64,000 nucleotides of DNA, from positions 1,922,001-1,986,000 of the forward strand of contig CAWUCO010000268.1 of NCBI GenBank assembly GCA_963920705.1, read 5' to 3'. The first letter of the stretch is position 1. Every line of letters starts with the position of its first letter. Positions 14,468 to 23,919 of the stretch are shown piece after piece. The stretch comes from Odiellus spinosus. Its lineage: Eukaryota > Arthropoda > Arachnida > Opiliones > Phalangiidae. Position numbers and translations under genes: made by a program. The notes beneath the pieces were generated by a model. It was not told the DNA's origin. It made no database searches and saw only the letters and a list, made by a program, of their open reading frames with translations.

Positions 14468-16957
14468 CACAAATATAAAATTGGTTAAAATTAAGCACAA
14501 ACGCTTAAAAATCCAAGATTATAGGATTCAAATGGACACAAAACTTTTGATTTTTAAGCGATTTAGACAAAATTAAGACTACTCGAAAGAGCAAATATTG
14601 GTCTATCTGAAAATCAAGAGTTTTGGAAAATCCGTTGAAAAACATGGAAAATATGGACAATTCAAAAAACATCTAATATCAAAAAGCGAATTTTGAAAAT
14701 CTGAAATTTGACTATTTTGATATTGTATGATTTCTTGAATTGGCCATATTTTTCTTGTTTTTCAACGGATTTTTGAAAACTCTTGTTATTTAGACTGTCC
14801 ATTAATTGCTCTTTCGAATGACTTTGGTTTTGTCTAAATTGCAAAATTGTGACAAATATAAAATTGGTTAAAATAAAGCAAAAACACTTAAAAATCCAAG
14901 ATTATTGGATTCAAATGGACACAAAACTTTTGATTTTTAAGCGATTTAGACAAAATTAAGACCACTCGAAAGAGCAAATACTGGTCAATCTAAAAAACAA
15001 GAGTTTTGGAAAATCCGTTGAAAAACATGGAAAATATGGACAATTCAAAAAGCATCTAATATCAAAAAGCGAATTTTTAAAATCTGAAATTTGACTATTT
15101 TGATATTGTATGATTTCTTGAATTGGCCATATTTTTCTTGTTTTTCAACGGATTTTTGAAAACTCTTATTATTTAGACTGTCCATTAATTGCTCTTTCGA
15201 ATGACTTTGGTTTTGTCTAAATTGCAAAATTGTGACAAATATAAAATTGGTTAAAATAAAGCAAAAACGCTTAAAAATCCAAGATTATTGGATTCAAATG
15301 GACACAAAACTTTTGATTTTTAAGCGATTTAGACAAAATTAAGACCACTCGAAAGAGCAAATACTGGTCTATCTAAAAAACAAGAGTTTTGGAAAATCCG
15401 TTGAAAAAATGGAAAATATGGACAATTCAAAAAACATCTAATATCAAAAAGCGAATTTTTAAAATCTGAAATTTGACTATTTTGATATTGTATGATTTCT
15501 TGAATTGGCCATATTTTTCTTGTTTTTCAACGGATTTTTGAAAACTCTTGTTATTTAGACTGTCCATTAATTGCTCTTTCGAATGACTTTGGTTTTGTCT
15601 AAATTGCCAAGACGTCACAAATATAAAATTGGTTAAAATTAAGCACAAACGCTTAAAAATCCAAGATTATAGGATTCAAATGGACACAAAACTTTTGATT
15701 TTTAAGCGATTTAGACAAAATTAAGACCACTCGAAAGAGCAAATATTGGTCTATCTGAAAATCAAGAGTTTTGGAAAATCCGTTGAAAAACATGGAAAAT
15801 ATGGACAATTCAAAAAGCATCTAATATCAAAAAGCGAATTTTTAAAATCTGAAATTTGACTATTTTGATATTGTATGATTTCTTGAATTGTCCATATTTT
15901 TCTTATTTTTCAACGGATTTTTGAAAACTCTTGTTATTTAGACTGTCCATTAATTGCTCTTTCGAATGAATTTGGTTTTGTCTAAATTGCAAAATTGTGA
16001 CAAATATAAAATTGGTTAAAATAAAGCAAAAACACTTAAAAATCCAAGATTATTGGATTAAAATGGACACAAAACTTTTGATTTTTAAGCGATATAGACA
16101 AAATTAAGACCACTCGAAAGAGCAAATATTGGTCTATTTAAAAAACAAGAGTTTTGGAAAATCCGTTGAAAAACATGGAAAATATGGACAATTCAAAAAG
16201 CATCTAATATCAAAAAGCGAATTTTTAAAATCTGAAATTTGACTATTTTGATATTGTATGATTTCTTGAATTGGCCATATTTTTCTTGTTTTTCAACGGA
16301 TTTTTGAAAACTCTTGTTATTTAGACTGTCCATTAATTGCTCTTTCGAATGACTTTGGTTTTGTCTAAATTGCAAAATTGTGACAAATATAAAATTGGTT
16401 AAAATAAAGCAAAAACACTTAAAAATCCAAGATTATTGGATTCAAATGGACACAAAACTTTTGATTTTTAAGCGATTTAGACAAAATTAAGACCACTCGA
16501 AAGAGCAAATACTGGTCAATCTAAAAAACAAGAGTTTTGGAAAATCCGTTGAAAAACATGGAAAATATGGACAATTCAAAAAGCATCTAATATCAAAAAG
16601 CGAATTTTTAAAATCTGAAATTTGACTATTTTGATATTGTATGATTTCTTGAATTGGCCATATTTTTCTTGTTTTTCAACGGATTTTTGAAAACTCTTAT
16701 TATTTAGACTGTCCATTAATTGCTCTTTCGAATGACTTTGGTTTTGTCTAAATTGCAAAATTGTGACAAATATAAAATTGGTTAAAATAAAGCAAAAACA
16801 CTTAAAAATCCAAGATTATTGGATTCAAATGGACACAAAACTTTTGATTTTTAAGCGATTTAGACAAAATTAAGACCACTCGAAAGAGCAAATACTGGTC
16901 AATCTAAAAAACAAGAGTTTTGGAAAATCCGTTGAAAAAATGGAAAATATGGACAAT

Positions 16958-19251
16958 TCAAAAAACATCTAATATCAAAAAGCGAATTTTTAAAATCTGA
17001 AATTTGACTATTTCGATATTGTATGATTTCTTGAATTGGCCATATTTTTCTTGTTTTTCAACGGATTTTTGAAAACTCTTGTTATTTAGACTGTCCATTA
17101 ATTGCTCTTTCGAATGACTTTGGTTTTGTCTAAATTGCCAAGACGTCACAAATATAAAATTGGTTAAAATTAAGCACAAACGCTTAAAAATCCAAGATTA
17201 TAGGATTCAAATGGACACAAAACTTTTGATTTTTAAGCGATTTAGACAAAATTAAGACCACTCGAAAGAGCAAATATTGGTCTATCTGAAAATAAAGAGT
17301 TTTGGAAAATCCGTTGAAAAACATGGAAAATATGGACAATTCAAAAAGCATCTAATATCAAAAAGCGAATTTTTAAAATCTGAAATTTGACTATTTTGAT
17401 ATTGTATGATTTCTTGAATTGTCCATATTTTTCTTGTTTTTCAACGGATTTTTGAAAACTCTTATTATTTAGACTGTCCATTAATTGCTCTTTCGAATGA
17501 CTTTGGTTTTGTCTAAATTGCAAAATTGTGACAAATATAAAATTGGTTAAAATTAAGCAAAAACACTTAAAAATCCAAGATTATTGGATTAAAATGGACA
17601 CAAGTTTTTGATTTTTAAGCGATATAGACAAAATTAAGACCACTCGAAAGAGCAAATATTGGTCTATTTAAAAAACAAGAGTTTTGGAAAATCCGTTGAA
17701 AAACATGGAAAATATGGACAATTCAAAAAGCATCTAATATCAAAAAGCGAATTTTTAAAATCTGAAATTTGACTATTTTGATATTGTATGATTTCTTGAA
17801 TTGTCCATATTTTTCTTGTTTTTCAACGGATTTTTGAAAACTCTTGTTATTTAGACTGTCCATTAATTGCTCTTTCGAATGAATTTGGTTTTGTCTAAAT
17901 TGCAAAATTGTGACAAATATAAAATTGGTTAAAATAAAGCAAAAACACTTAAAAATCCAAGATTATTGGATTCAAATGGACACAAAACTTTTGATTTTTA
18001 AGCGATTTAGACAAAATTAAGACCACTCGAAAGAGCAAATACTGGTCAATCTAAAAAACAAGAGTTTTGGAAAATCCGTTGAAAAAATGGAAAATATGGA
18101 CAATTCAAAAAACATCTAATATCAAAAAGCGAATTTTTAAAATCTGAAATTTGACTATTTCGATATTGTATGATTTCTTGAATTGGCCATATTTTTCTTG
18201 TTTTTCAACGGATTTTTGAAAACTCTTGTTATTTAGACTGTCCATTAATTGCTCTTTCGAATGACTTTGGTTTTGTCTAAATTGCCAAGACGTCACAAAT
18301 ATAAAATTGGTTAAAATTAAGCACAAACGCTTAAAAATCCAAGATTATAGGATTCAAATGGACACAAAACTTTTGATTTTTAAGCGATTTAGACAAAATT
18401 AAGACCACTCGAAAGAGCAAATATTGGTCTATCTGAAAATAAAGAGTTTTGGAAAATCCGTTGAAAAACATGGAAAATATGGACAATTCAAAAAGCATCT
18501 AATATCAAAAAGCGAATTTTTAAAATCTGAAATTTGACTATTTTGATATTGTATGATTTCTTGAATTGTCCATATTTTTCTTGTTTTTCAACGGATTTTT
18601 GAAAACTCTTATTATTTAGACTGTCCATTAATTGCTCTTTCGAATGACTTTGGTTTTGTCTAAATTGCAAAATTGTGACAAATATAAAATTGGTTAAAAT
18701 TAAGCAAAAACACTTAAAAATCCAAGATTATTGGATTAAAATGGACACAAGTTTTTGATTTTTAAGCGATATAGACAAAATTAAGACCACTCGAAAGAGC
18801 AAATATTGGTCTATTTAAAAAACAAGAGTTTTGGAAAATCCGTTGAAAAACATGGAAAATATGGACAATTCAAAAAGCATCTAATATCAAAAAGCGAATT
18901 TTTAAAATCTGAAATTTGACTATTTTGATATTGTATGATTTCTTGAATTGTCCATATTTTTCTTGTTTTTCAACGGATTTTTGAAAACTCTTGTTATTTA
19001 GACTGTCCATTAATTGCTCTTTCGAATGAATTTGGTTTTGTCTAAATTGCAAAATTGTGACAAATATAAAATTGGTTAAAATAAAGCAAAAACACTTAAA
19101 AATCCAAGATTTTTGGATTAAAATGGACACAAAACTTTTGATTTTTAAGCGATTTAGACAAAATTAAGACTACTCGAAAGATCAAATATTGGTCTATCTG
19201 AAAATCAAGAGTTTTGGAAAATCCGTTGAAAAACATGGAAAATATGGACAA
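16958..19251. repeat. Three-monomer higher-order repeat, two copies of 1,147 bp
   Basis: Arm frames at 16958, 17341 and 17723 recur at 18105, 18488 and 18870 (offset 1,147). The rare variant ACACAAGTTTTTGATTT at about 17599 recurs at about 18746. The outer limits are approximate. Confidence 0.85.
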
Positions 19252-19387
19252 TTCAATAAACATCTAATATCAAAAAGCGAATTTTGAAAATCTGAAATTT
19301 GACTATTTTGATATTCTATGATTTCTTGAATTGGCCATATTTTTCTTGTTTTTCAACGGATTTTTGAAAACTCTTATTATTTAGACT

Positions 19388-19606
19388 TATTGGATTTTTA
19401 ACTCTAATCACAAGAGAAAATGACAAGACTTCTATGCATAACGAGTGTTTAATAAGCAAGTGACCAGAAAATAATACAAAGCTGTCTTTATATATAATTG
19501 GGAATCACTTAAAAAAAGAAACAACTAAACAAGTGATAACAATAAAAAATAGTGTAAACATTGTTCTATATAATTTTTCGTAACATGCTGTCGCTCTATT
19601 CCATCA
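19388..19606 (-). repeat. 3' LTR of Copia copy 1
   Basis: 219 bp. In the sense direction it starts TGATGGAATAGAGC and ends AAAAATCCAATA, so the ends are TG...TA, not the usual TG...CA. The stop codon of the gag-pol frame (reverse complement at 19596-19598) lies inside it. A TATA-like TATATAAA (reverse complement at 19487-19494) is present. Confidence 0.95.
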
Positions 19607-22600
19607 CCCCTTCTCGACAGATACGAATAATACCTAAATTCGACATATGATAGTAAAGTCTTTCCTTGACCAGTGGCTTTGTTAGAACGTCAGCCAACAT
19701 CTCGTTCGTCTGGCAATAACATAGGTCTATTATTGTTTTCTCCTGCATATCTCGTAGGAAGTAATGTTTGACGTCGATATGCTTGGTCCGTGGACTTGAC
19801 TTTTCGCTGAGACTCATTTTGATACAACCTTGATTGTCCTCATATAAGGTCGTTGGGCGTGATTGTTTGTAGCCTATATCTTGGAGAATTTGACGCAACC
19901 AAATCACCTCTTGAGCTGCGTGTGCAGCGGCTACGTATTCGGCTTCAGTCGAGGAGAGAGCAACGGTGCTTTGTTTACGGCTCGACCAGGAAATTGTTGC
20001 GTGCCCAATTTTAAATAGGTACCCGCTAGTTGATTTACGATCGGAATGATCGCCCGCATAGTCGGCATCGACATAGCCTACAAGAGTAATCTCTTTCGCT
20101 GATGGTAGGAGTAGAGCAGCGTCAATGGTTCCCTTGAGATACCGCATGATTCTCTTCACAGCGACCCAATCACATTCTCTGGGTTTAGCTACTCTCCTAC
20201 ATAAGATATTAACACTAGCTGCTATATCGGGTCTGGATACTGTTGCTATATGGAGTAGTTTTCCAATGGCTGTACGGTATTGTGTATTATTGGGAAGTAG
20301 ATTGTCTTCACCTAGTAGTTTCAAATATGCCATGTCCATAGGTGTTTGTGAAGGTTTTGCTTCTTCCATGCCAAAATCTTCCAACAGGTGTTTAATTTTA
20401 GTGGCTTGGTGCATTATAAAACTCCCATCTTCTTTACGCTGAATTTGTATTCCTAGGTAATACGTAACGTCTCCAAGATCTTTCGTTTCGAAGTGCAGAT
20501 TTAGTTTTTCTAGTAGACATTCTATTACGTCGACGTTCCGACTGGCGACTAATAAGTCGTCCACATAAAGTAGGATGTAAGACCAGTTATCATTTTCTTC
20601 TCTTCTACTATATAGACCAGGGTCTGCTTTACTTCTTTCAAAATTTTCTTTCAGTAGTACTTCGTTGACTTTCTGGTTCCAGCTTCTCGCCGACTGTTTC
20701 AAGCCGTAAATACTTTTCTTCAACTTGTATACCTTTTGCTCTTGACCTTTCTTTAGAAAACCCGGCGGTTGATCCATATAAAGGTCCTCTTCGATAATGC
20801 CGTGTAAAAATGCTGTTTTAACATCGAAGTGTTTGACTCTCAATTCTTTGGATGCCGCAACGCTGAGGAGGATACGAATTGTCTCGTACTTTGCGACTGG
20901 AGCGTATGTTTCTTCGAAGTCTTCTCCGTATTTTTGCGAGTTCCCTTTAGCGACAAGACGGGCCTTGTATTTGTCAATATCACCATGTTGATTATATTTT
21001 ACTTTAAAGATCCACCTACAGCCAATGGCTTTACGTCCTTTAGGTAAATCCGTCAATTCCCAAGTTTTCCTCTCTTCGAGTGACTTGAATTCTTCTTTAG
21101 CGGCTTCTTGCCATTTGATACTCTCTCTCTCAGGTAAGTTGGTAATGTCGTTCCATGTAGACGGCTCTCTAATGTGGTCTACAGAGGCTTTATATCCAAG
21201 TTTCTTCGGTGGTATACCTTGGTTGGTTCTAGTGGGATATCTTCGAGCGCTTAGCTGTTCTCCAGGTTGATTAGCGGCTTCTTGACTCGGTTTTTCTATA
21301 GTTTCTTCATGCAATACAATGGTATCTTCCATATCTTCAACATCTTGATAGTCAGAGACGTTCGAATCCGAGAAGTTGGTCAAATTGAGATCCGGTTCTT
21401 CCTTGATATTAGGTTCTTCCTTTATATCCGATTTCGCTTCCCCTTCTTGCTTTGTAGGGATTACTGGAACCGTGAGGTTGTACTGACAGTTAGAAGTACC
21501 AACACCTTCATCAAATCGAACGCTTCTGCTATAATGAACCATGTTGGTTTTAGGGTTTAGTATTCTGTAACCTTTGGTTGCAGTACCGAATCCGACTAGA
21601 ATTCCATCCAAAGCTTTATCGTCCCATTTCGTTCTTCTTTCTTTTGGTACGTAAGAAAAGGCTCGACTTCCAAAAACTCGAATGTGTCCTATTTTAGGCT
21701 TAACTCCATTCCACAGCTCATAAGGGGTCTTCTCTATTGCTTTACTCGGTAGTCGATTCTGAAGGTAATTAGCTGTGTTCACTGCTTCTCCCCACCAGCA
21801 ATCAGCTAACTTGGCGTCGAGCAGCATGCATTTGGCCATTTCAATTAAAGATCTATTCTTACGTTCGGCTACGCCGTTCTGTTGCGGTGTATAAGGGACT
21901 GTTAATTCGTGTTTGATGCCTTCCTTTTTCAAGTAAAGGTCCAGTTCTTTTGACATATATTCTCCGCCATTGTCCGTTCTTATAGTGAGAGGTTTGCGTC
22001 GGAATTTATTACTGTATACTGCCACGTACTCTTGAAGTACTCTTTGTACTTCGCCTTTGGTCTTGATCAAGTAGATCTCAGTGAATCTGGAATAGTCGTC
22101 GATGAAGGTTACTAGGTAACGATTTCCGCCTATTGTTGCCTTTTTCATCGGTCCGCAAACGTCGCTATGTACTGTGTCAAAGGGCTGTTTACTTCTGGAG
22201 GTTGATGTCGGAAACGGAACTTGTGACATCTTGCCTTTGAGGCAAAAATCACAGGGTGGCATCACTTGATTGTTATTCAATGTAATTCCATTAGCAAGAT
22301 CTTTCGTATGGAGAGTTTTGACTGCCAAAGGATCTCGGTGCCCCATCCGCCTATGCCACAGATGCAAACATTCTTCGTGTGTGGCACTTTTCACCATAGA
22401 CGTGCTTTGCATCTGCAATCGATATAATGAACCATCCATTTTGGCCGTAGTTATGACTTCCTCTCCTTCGTTAATGCAACAGCTATTCTCTTCGAATGTG
22501 ATCTTGTGTCCAGTCCTGGCAAGCTGATGCACGGATAGTAAGCTTCCGCCAAGTTTAGGAACGTACAAGACATTATTGACGGGTATATTACGTATGTCTC

Positions 22601-23591
22601 CTTTGGGTCCAAAGCATTTTAAAATTCCGTTGCCAATCCCTTCGGCCTTGATCGTGGACTCATCTGCCAGATGAATATTCTCACTGCGCTTTTCCATACT
22701 TTTGAAAAATTCTTTATCACTTGTCATATGGCTCGTCGCGCCTGAATCGACGTACCAGGCAGCTAATGCAGCGGGGATATTCGTAGCCATGAATGCGGTA
22801 AACTCCCTGGTTCTAGAGTGTCCTACTGCGCATTTATTCTTCTGAGCTTCATCAGCTGACGTTCGTTTGCTCTGATCTCGTTTCATCCGCCTGCAATCCA
22901 TTTTTAAGTGTCCTGGTTTCTTACAGTAAAAACACACCCGTGTTTCTCTCTTGTGGCCAGCCTTATGTCCATTGTTTGTCGTATTTAAAGCTACTTCTGC
23001 CTTGGCTCCCTCGAAACAGTGCCCATTTTCTTGCCGTCGATTAAACTCGTCGATGACTTTGCTCCGAACAAATTCCAGTGTAAGCTCATCTGAGGGTCTG
23101 ACCTCCAATGCTGTTATTAATGTATCATACGTGTCTGGAAGGCTACATAGCAGGATGGCTGCGAGATTCGAATCTGGGATTGTCTCGCCTATTCCACGTA
23201 GACGTTCAGCAATTTCCAGCATACCCTTGACGTGTTGCTGCATTTGTTGCCCTTCCTGATATCGCATCTTGTAGAGTCGTCGAAGCAGGAACAATTTACT
23301 GCTGAAGTTTGCCTGTTCATGAAGCTTTTGAAGGATTAGCCACATGTCCTGTGCGCTGTCCGCATTTACGATATGTATCAGCTGGTCATCATCAACGGCA
23401 AGCGCGATGATTGCTTGTGCTTGTGTATCCTTTTTCGTCCAGGCAGCAGTTATGTCTGAAGGTGTAGGCTTCTCAACAACGTCCCACAGCTCATCTCGGG
23501 TGAGGATCATCTTTATCTTAAATTTCCAGAGTTGATAGTTCCCATTGTTTAACTTCTCCACCAAGAGTCTTGCATCTCCGCTTTTAGCCAT
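19596..23591 (-). CDS. Copia gag-pol polyprotein, 1331 aa, intact
   Basis: A single frame encodes the capsid, protease, integrase, reverse transcriptase and RNase H for retrotransposition. Visible motifs are the CCHC zinc knuckle at 220-233 (C220, C223, H228, C233), the aspartic protease DSGA at 282-285, and the integrase zinc site H413, H418, C447, C450. The integrase catalytic triad is D477, D540, E576 (spacing DD35E). Reverse transcriptase has DVKTAFLHG near 923 and YVDD at 1009-1012. RNase H has D1175, E1218 and D1252. The length is close to that of Drosophila copia. The start is the first ATG, about 110 bp inside the 5' LTR. The last residues run through the polypurine tract into the 3' LTR. 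Residue 24 is Phe here and Tyr in copy 2. The acidic, repeat-like stretch at 715-760 is probably a linker between integrase and RT. Confidence 0.97.
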   Translation of the reverse strand: MAKSGDARLLVEKLNNGNYQLWKFKIKMILTRDELWDVVEKPTPSDITAAWTKKDTQAQAIIALAVDDDQLIHIVNADSAQDMWLILQKLHEQANFSSKLFLLRRLYKMRYQEGQQMQQHVKGMLEIAERLRGIGETIPDSNLAAILLCSLPDTYDTLITALEVRPSDELTLEFVRSKVIDEFNRRQENGHCFEGAKAEVALNTTNNGHKAGHKRETRVCFYCKKPGHLKMDCRRMKRDQSKRTSADEAQKNKCAVGHSRTREFTAFMATNIPAALAAWYVDSGATSHMTSDKEFFKSMEKRSENIHLADESTIKAEGIGNGILKCFGPKGDIRNIPVNNVLYVPKLGGSLLSVHQLARTGHKITFEENSCCINEGEEVITTAKMDGSLYRLQMQSTSMVKSATHEECLHLWHRRMGHRDPLAVKTLHTKDLANGITLNNNQVMPPCDFCLKGKMSQVPFPTSTSRSKQPFDTVHSDVCGPMKKATIGGNRYLVTFIDDYSRFTEIYLIKTKGEVQRVLQEYVAVYSNKFRRKPLTIRTDNGGEYMSKELDLYLKKEGIKHELTVPYTPQQNGVAERKNRSLIEMAKCMLLDAKLADCWWGEAVNTANYLQNRLPSKAIEKTPYELWNGVKPKIGHIRVFGSRAFSYVPKERRTKWDDKALDGILVGFGTATKGYRILNPKTNMVHYSRSVRFDEGVGTSNCQYNLTVPVIPTKQEGEAKSDIKEEPNIKEEPDLNLTNFSDSNVSDYQDVEDMEDTIVLHEETIEKPSQEAANQPGEQLSARRYPTRTNQGIPPKKLGYKASVDHIREPSTWNDITNLPERESIKWQEAAKEEFKSLEERKTWELTDLPKGRKAIGCRWIFKVKYNQHGDIDKYKARLVAKGNSQKYGEDFEETYAPVAKYETIRILLSVAASKELRVKHFDVKTAFLHGIIEEDLYMDQPPGFLKKGQEQKVYKLKKSIYGLKQSARSWNQKVNEVLLKENFERSKADPGLYSRREENDNWSYILLYVDDLLVASRNVDVIECLLEKLNLHFETKDLGDVTYYLGIQIQRKEDGSFIMHQATKIKHLLEDFGMEEAKPSQTPMDMAYLKLLGEDNLLPNNTQYRTAIGKLLHIATVSRPDIAASVNILCRRVAKPRECDWVAVKRIMRYLKGTIDAALLLPSAKEITLVGYVDADYAGDHSDRKSTSGYLFKIGHATISWSSRKQSTVALSSTEAEYVAAAHAAQEVIWLRQILQDIGYKQSRPTTLYEDNQGCIKMSLSEKSSPRTKHIDVKHYFLRDMQEKTIIDLCYCQTNEMLADVLTKPLVKERLYYHMSNLGIIRICREGVME
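19607..19615 (-). promoter_or_regulatory. Polypurine tract, Copia copy 1
   Basis: GAGAAGGGG on the minus strand, directly next to the TG of the 3' LTR and inside the last codons of the pol frame. This is the expected place for the primer of plus-strand DNA synthesis. Confidence 0.85.
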
Positions 23592-23684
23592 TATTGTTTG
23601 AAACTAGTGATACCGCCTGAGGCTTAACTACTAAAAGCTCAACTTTTATTTAAACAATTAACTAAGCCGCGTAATGAAACTATT

Positions 23685-23700
23685 GCCTGGGCCCATAACC
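23685..23700 (-). promoter_or_regulatory. Primer-binding site, half-tRNA-iMet type, Copia copy 1
   Basis: Just inside the 5' LTR the sense strand reads GGTTATGGGCCCAGGC. Its complement is the anticodon stem-loop region of initiator tRNA-Met, including the CAT anticodon, and not the tRNA 3' end. Drosophila copia is known to prime from an internal fragment (a half-tRNA) of initiator tRNA-Met with this same core, so this element very likely uses the same mechanism. Confidence 0.85.
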
Positions 23701-23919
23701 TATTGGATTTTTAACTCTAATCACAAGAGAAAATGACAAGACTTCTATGCATAACGAGTGTTTAATAAGCAAGTGACCAGAAAATAATACAAAGCTGTCT
23801 TTATATATAATTGGGAATCACTAAAAAAAAGAAACAACTAAACAAGTGATAACAATAAAAAATAGTGTAAACATTGTTCTATATAATTTTTCGTAACATG
23901 CTGTCGCTCTATTCCATCA
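23701..23919 (-). repeat. 5' LTR of Copia copy 1
   Basis: 219 bp, identical to the 3' LTR except for A at 23823. It carries the presumed promoter: TATATAAA in the sense direction (reverse complement at 23800-23807), with transcription expected to start shortly downstream. AGACT follows at 23920-23924 as the target duplication. Confidence 0.95.

Larger units (their letters stand above)
9001..19387. repeat. 383-bp satellite, orientation A, block 4
   Basis: About 27 monomers in orientation A, ending exactly at the AGACT target duplication (19383-19387) of Copia copy 1. The block contains a clear two-copy seven-monomer higher-order repeat and, near its right end, a two-copy three-monomer one, both listed separately. 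Monomers near 6200, 11590, 14260, 15400, 16930 and 18080 share a 2-4 bp deletion in the left arm, where GAAAAACATGG is shortened to GAAAAAATGG or GAAAAATGG. These are useful subfamily markers. Confidence 0.97.
19388..23919 (-). mobile_element. Ty1/Copia LTR retrotransposon, copy 1, full length
   Basis: A complete 4,532-bp element on the minus strand, inserted in the right arm of a satellite monomer. The 5-bp target duplication AGACT lies at 19383-19387 and 23920-23924. The 219-bp LTRs differ at one position (T at 19510, A at 23823). In the sense direction the order is 5' LTR (23701-23919), primer site, ~110-bp leader, a single gag-pol frame, polypurine tract and 3' LTR. No frameshift or stop is visible, so it could be autonomous. 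The integrase-before-RT order identifies Copia rather than Gypsy. The composition is clearly less AT-rich than the satellite. Confidence 0.97.

Noticed and set aside
1-19387. CRISPR array
   Set aside because: The periodicity is a continuous 383-bp satellite without repeat-spacer structure, in a eukaryotic context.
20125-23535. Plus-strand frames inside Copia copy 1 (and the same set in copy 2)
   Set aside because: Antisense shadows of the gag-pol frame; they match no domain and are identical in the duplicate because the DNA is.
23685-23700. tRNA gene fragment
   Set aside because: CTGGGCCCATAACC matches an initiator tRNA anticodon arm, but there is no acceptor stem, D-arm or T-arm. Its place next to the LTR identifies a primer site.
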